64,000 bases of DNA from an uncultured Latescibacterota bacterium (GTDB lineage: Bacteria; Latescibacterota; UBA2968; UBA8231): NCBI GenBank assembly GCA_958295495.1, contig OY282352.1, positions 1,302,001-1,366,000 of the forward strand. The letters run 5' to 3'. Shown piece after piece: positions 43,604-50,559 of the stretch (position 1 is its first letter; the number at the start of each line of letters is the position of its first letter). A program made the translations under genes and the position numbers. Below the pieces are notes generated by a model, which was given only the letters and a program-made list of their open reading frames with translations, was not told the origin of the DNA and searched no databases.

Positions 43604-43976
43604 GGACCGACCTTTCGCAAAAGAGGATACAGGAAGTTGCGCCAAAGTAAGCGGATGCCGAGGGCAACACAACGTGCCGGCTGTTTGCTGGAGGGAGAAG
43701 GGAATGGTGCGCTCGGCAGTCGCTCCCCGCGTCAGCACCAACCCCACCTGCACGGAAATCTCCGCGGGCGAGGGCTTGCGGTAGTAAGGCTTCTCGTTCC
43801 GCGTCTCGCCGTGTACTTGCACGATAGCGTACCAGTGCCTCCAGTGCCCGCGCAGGTGCGCGGCGACTTGGTCGTACCCGGCGAGCAATGCGCTGAGCCG
43901 GCGCACCCGGCCCCGGCCAGCAGCGCAGCCGCGAGGTAGAGGCCGTAGAACCTCAGAATTGGAGTTTGGGATTTTC
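43604..43976 (-). pseudogene. Possible frameshifted small lipoprotein
   Basis: Reading leftward, one frame gives FYGLYLAAALLAGAGCAGS, a lipoprotein signal with a lipobox (LAGAGC). The continuation that looks like protein (YDQVAAHLRGHWRHWYAIVQ, then EISVQVGLVLTRG) is in a different frame that opens at a GTG just beside the Cys codon. One indel near 43900 would join them into a lipoprotein of ~115 residues. The second frame runs on without a stop into the methyltransferase. Sequencing error or true decay cannot be told apart here. Confidence 0.35.
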
Positions 43977-44300
43977 CGCGTGACGCCGGTGGTCGCGTTG
44001 GGTCTTCTTGGCTAGGGTGCGCTGGAAGGATTCCTCCAAGTCGATCCCGGTCTGATTGGCGAGGCATAGGAGGACGAAGAGCACGTCGGCCATCTCCATG
44101 CCGAGGTCGGCTTCCTCGCCCTCCTTAAAGCTCTGCTCGCCAAAGGTGCGGGCCATGATCCGCGCCAGCTCGCCGACTTCCTCCATCAGCACAGCCGTAT
44201 TGGTCAGCTCTGAGAAGTAGCACACACCGACATCGGCGATCCACTCGTCCACCGCTCGCTGGCAGGCGCGGAGCGTGTGCTCAGGCACGGGTTGGCTCAT
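43953..44300 (-). CDS. MazG-like nucleotide pyrophosphohydrolase
   Basis: 115 residues from ATG 44298-44300, which overlaps the end of the DUF362 gene by 20 bases; no clear Shine-Dalgarno, so translational coupling is likely. The all-alpha NTP-PPase motifs are present: LMEEVGELARIMAR (E-x-x-E) and EEADLGMEMADVLFVLLCLA (E-x-x-D) about 40 residues apart, which bind Mg2+. Members hydrolyse dNTPs to monophosphates, often as house-cleaning. The size fits small MazG-like proteins. Confidence 0.85.
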   Translation of the reverse strand: MSQPVPEHTLRACQRAVDEWIADVGVCYFSELTNTAVLMEEVGELARIMARTFGEQSFKEGEEADLGMEMADVLFVLLCLANQTGIDLEESFQRTLAKKTQRDHRRHAENPKLQF

Positions 44301-45408
44301 AGGGAACGGGTGCCAGCCCGTCCTGCTGGCGTTGGGCATTGACATCGTCCAAGCGCCAAGGCACGGCCGAGCCGTCGGCGCGAAAGCGCTTGTAGTAGCC
44401 GCCTTGGTTGAGGCGGGCGATGGGCATCAGGGGCGCGGCGGGCCGCAACTCGGCTAGGGCCGCGCCATTGAGCACCGTGCCACTCGCGAGATCGACGACC
44501 TCGATTTCCCCGGGGTCAATGGTCCCCAAGCCGCGGGCGTGGGCGAATTGCAGATAGGGGGTGGTCTGCGGATCGAGGCCCATCAGGTAGGTGGCCACGG
44601 CATCCACGTGTACCTCGTTGACGCCGGCCAAAGCCCAGCCGAGGGGGTAGTTGGCCCCTTCGTTGAACGCCGTGCCATCGCGACCGACGAGGCCATCTAC
44701 CGCTGAAAGCCGCGGCATCCCTAAGCCGCGCAGCGCGACCAATAGATCGCAGAGCTTGTGATAAAAGCGGTCCTCAAAGAGGCTGAGGCCGCTTTCGGTC
44801 AGCCGCCATAGCTCCTCGGCGCAGGGCGCGTCCACCGCTTGGACCGCGCACAGGTGCCGCTCGGGCTTGGCGATGACGCCCATCAGGTTTTTAATCGACA
44901 AGGTCGTGCAGCCCAAGTTGTGGCACTTGGCGAGGGGGACGTTGAAAAAGAAGGCGCAATCGGTCACTTCCCGGTACAGGGGATAGCACTCGTACACCAC
45001 GCCATCGGCGACCTCGACGACGCGGGAATCCTCGTCGGTGTTCATTTCTGCGAGCCGCACCCCCCGCTCCTCGGCCATGGCGCGATAGCCGCATAGTTCC
45101 CAAGTGTGCCCGGCCGCGGCGTTTTCCCCGGACTGGCCATCGGCAACCACCATGCGCTCGGCGGGTACGCCGCGGTCGCGCAGGGCGTCGAGTAGGCCGC
45201 CGACAAACCCGGGGTGGGTGATGACGCGCTTTTCCGGTGGATAGAGCACGGTGGCGTTGGGCTTGAGCAAGATGGTGCCGGCGGCAGGTAGCGGCACTTG
45301 GAGGGCGGCGAGGGTGCGATAGGCCAACTCCCGGTAGGTCGCAAAAGGAGCTTCGGCGCGATCAATGGGCGAGCGCGCTAAATATACTGCGTCGGGGTGT
45401 GCGAGCAT
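44281..45408 (-). CDS. DUF362-family protein
   Basis: 375 residues from ATG 45406-45408, with AGGAGGT 5 bases upstream. The family core is GTILLKPNATVLYPPEKRVI..., then VVADGQSGENA, and the marker ECYPLYREVTDCAFFFNVPL followed by KCHNLGCTTLSIKNLMGVI, where K-x-H and the KNLMG block are the conserved DUF362 features. Biochemical role is not established. The C-terminal part has no ferredoxin-type Cys clusters, so this is the single-domain form. It overlaps the MazG-like gene. Confidence 0.8.
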   Translation of the reverse strand: MLAHPDAVYLARSPIDRAEAPFATYRELAYRTLAALQVPLPAAGTILLKPNATVLYPPEKRVITHPGFVGGLLDALRDRGVPAERMVVADGQSGENAAAGHTWELCGYRAMAEERGVRLAEMNTDEDSRVVEVADGVVYECYPLYREVTDCAFFFNVPLAKCHNLGCTTLSIKNLMGVIAKPERHLCAVQAVDAPCAEELWRLTESGLSLFEDRFYHKLCDLLVALRGLGMPRLSAVDGLVGRDGTAFNEGANYPLGWALAGVNEVHVDAVATYLMGLDPQTTPYLQFAHARGLGTIDPGEIEVVDLASGTVLNGAALAELRPAAPLMPIARLNQGGYYKRFRADGSAVPWRLDDVNAQRQQDGLAPVPYEPTRA

Positions 45409-45498
45409 GGTGACCTCCTGTGGAGTGATCGGCAAGCGATGTAGGGACACGCCCCCGTGCCCGTCCAATAGGACAACTCTACTTTTCCTCATAAGACC

Positions 45499-45537
45499 AA
45501 AAGCGGTCGAGAGCTCCACAAGCTCCTGACCGCTTTT
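45499..45537 (-). terminator. Intrinsic terminator after murA
   Basis: A ten-base stem AAAAGCGGTC/GACCGCTTTT (45499-45508 with 45528-45537) encloses an inner stem GAGCT/AGCTC. On the minus strand the right arm ends in TTTT. It lies 25 bases past the murA stop (45563) and ahead of the DUF362 gene, so it should end the murA transcript. The A-tract at the other side makes it potentially bidirectional. Confidence 0.75.
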
Positions 45538-45562
45538 GATCGCCTTAGGTGTACAACGCGCC

Positions 45563-46834
45563 TCAGTGCCTTTCGATGTCGGCACCCAAGGCCCGCAGGC
45601 GGTGCTCGAGGTGGGCGTGCCCGCGGTCGAGTTGGTAGAGGTTGCTTATTTCGGTGTGGCCCTCGGCCGCTAGGCCGGCGAGCACGCAGGCGGCCCCGGC
45701 GCGAATGTCCATGGCCTTGACCTTGGCCCCTTTGAGCTGGGCCGGCCCGTGTGCCAACACTAGGCGGTCCTTTTCCGGCGCGATGCGAGCGCCGAAGGAG
45801 CGCAAAGCCTTGACATGACCGAGGCGATCTTCAAACACAGTCTCGCGGATGTAGCTGTCGCCTTTGGCCATGCACGCCAAGGCTGTCATCCCGGGCTGCA
45901 GGTCCGTTGGGAAGCCGGGGTAAAAGGTGGTCACTACGTTGATCGGCGACAAGGTTTCCGGCCCGCGCACCCGCATCCAAGTCCCTTCCTCTGCCGTTTC
46001 GACGCCCATCTGCTGTAGCTTGGCCTCAAAAACGTATAGGTGATCGCGCACCACGCCCTTGAGGGCGATGTCGCCGCCGGTAATCGCGCCCGCCATCATC
46101 AAAAGGCCGGCGTCGAGGCGGTCGTACATGATCGTGTGCTCGGCACCTACCAATTCATGGACCCCCTTAATATGCACCCGACGCGTACCGGCCCCTTCGA
46201 CTTGGGCACCCATCTTTTGCAGGAGCGACGCGAAATCGACGATCTCCGGGTCGGAGGCCGCGTTTTCGATTACGGACTCGCCCTCTGCTAGGCAGGAAGC
46301 CATGACGAGGTTTTCCACCCCGGTATGGCTGGGCAAATCGCAGTACATGAAGGCACCAGAGAGCCGCTCGGCCACCACGTCAATGCCGCCGCCGGCCACG
46401 CCTTGAACCTCGGCCCCGAGCCGAGCAAAGCCGCGATAGTGATAGTCGGTCGGCCGCGAGCCAATAATGCAGCCGCCGACCTCTTGGATCCAAGCGCGGC
46501 GAAAGCGGGCCAACAGCGGCCCGACGAAAAGCAGCGAGGCGCGAAGGCGCTTGGTCAAATCCTCGGGCAGCCGAGTCTCTTTGACATCTCGGGTGTCTAG
46601 GACAGCCACTTCCTCGGTTGCGTCGTAATCGACGCGCGCACCGAGCCGGCGCAACAACTCTAGGGCAACCAACACATCTTTGACCGGGGGGACCCGGTGC
46701 AAAACGGTTTGCCCTTCGGTAGCCAACAGCGAGGCCGCCAACATGGGCAAAGCGGCGTTTTTGGCCCCCTGAACCTCGACCTCACCTTGGAGGGGACGTC
46801 CGCCGCGCACGAAAAGGACTTCTGTAGAACTCAT
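45563..46834 (-). CDS. murA: UDP-N-acetylglucosamine 1-carboxyvinyltransferase MurA
   Basis: 423 residues from ATG 46832-46834, the usual MurA length; 12 further codons are open upstream but are not conserved. MurA transfers enolpyruvate from PEP to UDP-GlcNAc in the first committed step of peptidoglycan synthesis. The N-terminal QGAKNAALPMLAASLL carries the substrate Lys-Asn. The active-site loop VGGCIIGSRPTDYH holds the catalytic Cys, so the enzyme should be fosfomycin-sensitive (the resistant form has Asp). FYPGFPTDLQPGMTAL and HLEHRLRALGADIER complete the family pattern. Confidence 0.97.
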   Translation of the reverse strand: MSSTEVLFVRGGRPLQGEVEVQGAKNAALPMLAASLLATEGQTVLHRVPPVKDVLVALELLRRLGARVDYDATEEVAVLDTRDVKETRLPEDLTKRLRASLLFVGPLLARFRRAWIQEVGGCIIGSRPTDYHYRGFARLGAEVQGVAGGGIDVVAERLSGAFMYCDLPSHTGVENLVMASCLAEGESVIENAASDPEIVDFASLLQKMGAQVEGAGTRRVHIKGVHELVGAEHTIMYDRLDAGLLMMAGAITGGDIALKGVVRDHLYVFEAKLQQMGVETAEEGTWMRVRGPETLSPINVVTTFYPGFPTDLQPGMTALACMAKGDSYIRETVFEDRLGHVKALRSFGARIAPEKDRLVLAHGPAQLKGAKVKAMDIRAGAACVLAGLAAEGHTEISNLYQLDRGHAHLEHRLRALGADIERH

Positions 46835-47019
46835 TGCCAATCCTAAAGTTAAGAAGGAGAGCAAACACAAAAGGTGAGGAGGTGAGGGGATGGCTCAAAT
46901 GTAATGCTGGGTATTCGGTTCGTCAATTACATAGTGCAGTGCTTGACAGAGAAGGGCGTGGCTGTGATATTCCACCGAGTGCAAAATTGTCTCTATCACG
47001 CCAGAAAGGAGTCCCAATC

Positions 47020-47289
47020 ATGGCTGAATCCCCCCACATTGTCGCCTATCTGAAGCCGGTTTGCGGCTGGAGCTACAGCGTGCGCGAAACCTTCGCCAAA
47101 TACGGCTTGGCATACGAAGACAAAGACATTATCAACCATCCAGAAATCTACGCTGAGATGGTGCAGAAAAGCGGCCAGCCCCTCTCGCCCTGCGTCGAGA
47201 TCAACGGCCAGATGCTGGCCGATGTCGATGGCGGAGAGGTCGAGGCTTGGATGCTCGCCAACGGAGTCGTCGAGCCGGTCTCGGTCTAA
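47020..47289 (+). CDS. Glutaredoxin-like protein with a CGWS active site
   Basis: 89 residues, ATG 47020 after AAAGGA. Thioredoxin fold: the redox motif CGWS in YLKPVCGWSYSVRETF (Cys ~15) has a single Cys, so a monothiol mechanism is expected. QPLSPCVEINGQMLADVDGG gives the cis-Pro region and the GSH-binding Asp-Val-Asp pattern, with Cys in place of the usual Val/Thr before the conserved strand. It may reduce glutathione-mixed disulphides or be linked to iron-sulphur handling. Its 3' end overlaps the convergent GAF gene by 4 bases. Confidence 0.8.
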   Translation: MAESPHIVAYLKPVCGWSYSVRETFAKYGLAYEDKDIINHPEIYAEMVQKSGQPLSPCVEINGQMLADVDGGEVEAWMLANGVVEPVSV

Positions 47290-47807
47290 CCGAGCATCCG
47301 GCTCAACACGCGCCGCATGCCCTCGCACAGGTTGGGCTGCTCGTGGTTGAGCGGCCCGCTCGCCGCTCGGCGAATCAGGGTCAACGCGCCCCATAGCTGG
47401 CCGTCGCTGGCCTTGAGAGGCAACACGTAGCTAAAGCCGATAGACCCGCCTTCAGCCCCCTCCAGGAGGAAGCGCACTACCCCTGCTGGCAGGGGGGTTT
47501 TTTCGTCGGCGCTGGCTTGTCCCACCAGCAACAACGCGGAGTTCCCAACCCCGTCCTGGTCGGCGAAAGCACGAGCGTCGTCTTGCTCTAGCACCCGCTG
47601 CAGGACCTCGGCCCCGGCCCCGGCCGTGTGGACCACCCCTTGGCCGACGCGCTCATATACTATGGTGTCTGCCGCCTCAATGCCCAGCAGCAAATCCATG
47701 CCTTGGACCACGGCTTCATCTGGAGACATGGCTTCGAGCGCGGCGACGATGTGCGGAGGAATTGCAGCGGGTTCGGGCATGTTAAACGGGATGATCGAGA
47801 CGGGCAT
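47286..47807 (-). CDS. GAF-like domain protein
   Basis: 173 residues, no signal or membrane helix. The alternating strand/helix pattern fits a single GAF domain: AADTIVYERVG, the long helix VLQRVLEQDDARAFADQD, and GFSYVLPLKASDGQLWGALT with LTLIRRAASGPL as the last strand. No output domain is attached, so it is a stand-alone sensor or degenerate regulator. Convergent with the glutaredoxin gene. A terminator-like hairpin oriented for the opposite strand lies within its coding region. Confidence 0.6.
   Translation of the reverse strand: MPVSIIPFNMPEPAAIPPHIVAALEAMSPDEAVVQGMDLLLGIEAADTIVYERVGQGVVHTAGAGAEVLQRVLEQDDARAFADQDGVGNSALLLVGQASADEKTPLPAGVVRFLLEGAEGGSIGFSYVLPLKASDGQLWGALTLIRRAASGPLNHEQPNLCEGMRRVLSRMLG
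47480..47503 (+). terminator. Terminator-like hairpin for the glutaredoxin transcript, inside the opposing gene
   Basis: CCCCTG-CTGG-CAGGGG (47480-47495) followed by GG and six T (47498-47503) has the form of a rho-independent terminator on the plus strand. It lies ~190 bp past the glutaredoxin stop, antisense within the GAF-domain gene, which stays open through it. Assignment rests only on structure. Confidence 0.5.
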
Positions 47808-47856
47808 GGCGCATCCTTGACAAGGCGAATGAGGGGGTTTTAATTTTTCATCTGAT

Positions 47857-47932
47857 GGCTCTTTAGCTCAGTTGGTAGAGCAGGAGACTGAAAATCTCTG
47901 TGTCCGCGGTTCGATTCCGCGAGGAGCCACCA
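47857..47932 (+). tRNA. tRNA-Phe (GAA anticodon)
   Basis: Cloverleaf sequence of 76 bases with encoded CCA. The acceptor stem is GGCTCTT with AGGAGCC. The D-loop reads AGCTCAGTTGGTAGAGC, the anticodon stem-loop GGAGA-CTGAAAA-TCTCT places GAA in the anticodon, and the T arm is CGCGGTTCGATTCCGCG. A strong terminator follows at 47947. No flanking repeat suggesting integration was seen. Confidence 0.95.
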
Positions 47933-47946
47933 TTATTATAAACAAT

Positions 47947-47984
47947 AAACAGCCCCTTAGCTTGCACAAGCTGAGGGGCTGTTT
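47947..47984. terminator. Terminator after tRNA-Phe
   Basis: A long hairpin: AAACAGCCCCTTAGCTT and AAGCTGAGGGGCTGTTT pair around GCAC with one mismatch. T-runs on one side and A-runs on the other make it usable in both directions. It lies between the tRNA (plus) and the 3' end of the minus-strand SUMF1 gene, so it probably ends both transcripts. Confidence 0.85.
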
Positions 47985-47998
47985 GCATTTGTGCGGAT

Positions 47999-48916
47999 TC
48001 ATTGCACATCGCCCTCTTCTGCCATGCGCTTGATTTGTCCCCAGCTTGCGGACTGCACTGCCGTGGCGGGGAGTTCGCGCGCAGCGCAGCGAAATCCGAC
48101 GATGATGTAGGTCGCCGAGGGCGGCAGCCCACTGCGGTCGGTGGTGCGCAGGCGATACGGATCGCTGCTCATCGACCCGCCCCTAAGCACCCGGCTGACC
48201 CCGGCGTCCGGCCCCTGCGGATCGCGTGCGGGACTCTGCCCGTAGTAATCTTCGCCGTACCAATCCACCACCCACTCCCAGACATTGCCCCCCATATCGT
48301 AGGCCCCATAGGGAGAAATCCCGCGCTGATAAGAGCCGACCGGGGCCGAGTCGAAAAAGCCGTCGCTGGCGTCGCCGCGGCAGCAGCCCTCCTTGCCGTA
48401 GTTGGCCCGGCTGCGGTCGATGGAATTGCCCCAAGGATAGATGCGGCCGTCGGTGCCGCGAGCGGCCTTTTCCCAGATGGCTTCGGTCGGCAACTGCATG
48501 CCAGCCCAAGTGCAATAGGCACGGGCACCGTACCACGAAACTTCGGCAACCGGCCGCTGCCCGGTGCCGGGAATCGGCGCGTAATCCGCGTCACCGTAGC
48601 GGATCTGCGCGTCGGCATCGCGCACGTCGAGCAGCAGGTGTCCTTCCCCATCCACATTGCTACCCACATCGTTCAAAAAGGCAGCGTACTGGTCATTGTT
48701 CACTTCAAAACGGTCGATGTAGAAGGCGTCGAGATAGACCTCGTGGACCGGCTGCTCGTCCGCCCGTCCCGCGGTCGAGCCCATCGCAAAATAACCAGCG
48801 GAGACGCGGGCCAATTCGTGCATGGTGCCGGCTGGCGTCTGCACCTCAACTATCTCTTGGGCTAGGACATCTGGTGCCCATATCAAAACGCACCAGAATA
48901 CACTGCTGCGCACCAT
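47999..48916 (-). CDS. Secreted SUMF1/formylglycine-generating-enzyme-like protein
   Basis: 305 residues. An N-terminal signal peptide (MVRSSVFWCVLIWAPDVLAQ) is followed by the FGE-sulfatase fold: FAMGSTAGRADEQPVHEVYL, FEVNNDQYAAFL, PVAEVSWYGARAYCTWAG, LPTEAIWEKAARGTDGRIYP(WG), GGNVWEWVVDWYG and VLRGGSMSSDPYRLRTTDR. Whether it makes formylglycine or belongs to the many non-sulfatase members is unclear; the Cys pair of bona fide FGE is not obvious. It is exported, so a periplasmic role is expected. No sulfatase gene is adjacent. Confidence 0.85.
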   Translation of the reverse strand: MVRSSVFWCVLIWAPDVLAQEIVEVQTPAGTMHELARVSAGYFAMGSTAGRADEQPVHEVYLDAFYIDRFEVNNDQYAAFLNDVGSNVDGEGHLLLDVRDADAQIRYGDADYAPIPGTGQRPVAEVSWYGARAYCTWAGMQLPTEAIWEKAARGTDGRIYPWGNSIDRSRANYGKEGCCRGDASDGFFDSAPVGSYQRGISPYGAYDMGGNVWEWVVDWYGEDYYGQSPARDPQGPDAGVSRVLRGGSMSSDPYRLRTTDRSGLPPSATYIIVGFRCAARELPATAVQSASWGQIKRMAEEGDVQ

Positions 48917-49006
48917 ACCACCTCCGCTACATGGCCTTTTTCGCCGCGAGCCGTTGATTTACCTTCCTAATACATAACTGCCATCCCCCGTTCCAGCAAA
49001 AAGAAA

Positions 49007-50272
49007 TTGGTCTCCACTCACCGCGAGGCGCTTGCGCTATTCAACCGCGACGTGCGCCTAGTGCTCTTCAGCCAAGCTCTGATCGGCTTTACGATCTTCG
49101 GCGGCGTCTATACCGTCCTGCTCAACCTCTATCTCCTGCGCCTCGGCTACGGCCCCCAATTGATCGGCCAAGTCAACGCCGCTGGTGCGCTGTCGTTTGC
49201 CCTCTTGAGCATGCCCGCGGGCTTGTTGGCCAACCGCTGGGGAGCGCGTCGGAGCATGATCGCCGGCATGATGGTCGCCGCCTTGGGTTTTGGCTTGTTG
49301 CCCCTCGGCGAGTTCGCTCCCACCGCCGCGCAGCTAGCTTGGGTCATGGGAGCTTATGCCTTGGGCGTCCTCGGCAATACCCTCTTCCTCGTCTGCTCAA
49401 TTCCCTTTTTGACCCTGATTTGCCCGCCGCGACTGCGCAATCACGTGTTTTCGACTCAGGTGGCCCTGTGGCCGCTGGCGGGTTTTGCCGGCAGCCTGTG
49501 CGGCGGCTTGCTGCCCGGGCTTTTCGCCGCGTTCCTCGGCCTGCCCGAAGATCACCCAGCCCCCTATCGCTATCCGCTGCTGCTGGCGGCCGGCGTGCTA
49601 TTCATCAGCGCCGGTGCTATCGCCGCAACCCGCTCCCCCGCGCACAAACCGCCCGCTAGGGAACGCGGCGAAGCGGTGCCTTTTCCTCTAGCCATCATCC
49701 TCGCCTTGAGCTTGGGCACCTTCCTGCAGATGGCGGCGGAAAACAGCCTCCGCATCTTCTTCAATGTGTACATGGACGACGGCCTCGGGGTCTCCACCGC
49801 GCTGATTGGCAGCCTAACTGCCGGGGGCCAGCTCTTGGCCGCCTGTACCGCGCTGGCCGCTCCAGCGCTCAGTCGGCGTTTTGGTCGGGTGCCGGTGATT
49901 ACTGCGGGCGCTGGGGCGATGGTGCTGTGCCTCATACCGCTGGCCTTGGTCGCCCATTGGGCAGTGGCCGGAGCCGCCTGTATGGCTCTGGTCGCCCTTA
50001 GCTCGGTCCGCCGCTCGGTCTATATCGTCTTTCAGCAGGAACTAGTCCCCGAGCGCTGGCGGGTGACCATGAGTTCGGCACTGACCATGGCCTACGGCAT
50101 CAGCATCGCCGGCGTCTCGCTCGGCGGCGGCTGGCTAATCGACGCGCTGGGGTATCGGGCGTTGTTTTTGAGCAGCGCCCTAATTTCGACTGCGGGCGTC
50201 CTTTATTTTCGGGGCTACTTCCGCATACCTCGCGGCGAGTACGCCAACCGCCTACTAGATGAGCGCACGTAA
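49007..50272 (+). CDS. Major facilitator superfamily transporter
   Basis: 421 residues with about 12 predicted helices and a central hydrophilic loop (~200-225). The MFS loop motif between helices 2 and 3 appears as AGLLANRWGARRSMIAG (~75-90), and the matching loop in the second half is LSRRFGRVPVITAG. The start is TTG 49007 after AAAGAAA, with no better codon nearby; the actual start may differ by a few residues. Substrate unknown. It stands alone, with the SUMF1 gene divergent upstream. Confidence 0.85.
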   Translation: MVSTHREALALFNRDVRLVLFSQALIGFTIFGGVYTVLLNLYLLRLGYGPQLIGQVNAAGALSFALLSMPAGLLANRWGARRSMIAGMMVAALGFGLLPLGEFAPTAAQLAWVMGAYALGVLGNTLFLVCSIPFLTLICPPRLRNHVFSTQVALWPLAGFAGSLCGGLLPGLFAAFLGLPEDHPAPYRYPLLLAAGVLFISAGAIAATRSPAHKPPARERGEAVPFPLAIILALSLGTFLQMAAENSLRIFFNVYMDDGLGVSTALIGSLTAGGQLLAACTALAAPALSRRFGRVPVITAGAGAMVLCLIPLALVAHWAVAGAACMALVALSSVRRSVYIVFQQELVPERWRVTMSSALTMAYGISIAGVSLGGGWLIDALGYRALFLSSALISTAGVLYFRGYFRIPRGEYANRLLDERT

Positions 50273-50307
50273 AGCGCATTCAACGCACATTGCGTCGTCC
50301 TGTCGTC

Positions 50308-50493
50308 TCAGCCGTGCGAGTTGATCTGAGAACTTGGGATCCAGCGACTCCTAGGGCCCTGCCGCTCTTTCACCTCAGCGACAAAACCAAAGCAGCGGCC
50401 TAAGCGCTGGACGCGCTCGGCAGGGGCTTCTTGCTCAGGGGTCATTGACGGGGATGGCTTCGAGGGCCCGGCCTTGAACTTGCTCTTCTCCAC
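50308..50493 (-). CDS. Small basic protein, uncertain
   Basis: 61 residues from GTG 50491-50493. It is hydrophilic and basic (SKFKAGPSKPSPSMTPEQEA, then RVQRLGRCFGFVAEVKERQG). No family recognised and no clear Shine-Dalgarno. It is the only candidate in the 287-bp gap between the MFS and M16 genes; otherwise this gap shows nothing. Confidence 0.25.
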   Translation of the reverse strand: MEKSKFKAGPSKPSPSMTPEQEAPAERVQRLGRCFGFVAEVKERQGPRSRWIPSSQINSHG

Positions 50494-50559
50494 GGTGGGG
50501 ACTCCGCTAAAAAAACGCCTAGTCGCCCAAGCGGTCGCGCAAACAACGGACCACTCTTC

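Noticed and set aside
47840..47932. tRNA-Phe as the attachment site of an integrated element.
   Set aside because: No repeat of the tRNA 3' end and no integrase gene was seen in the window; the neighbours are ordinary chromosomal genes.
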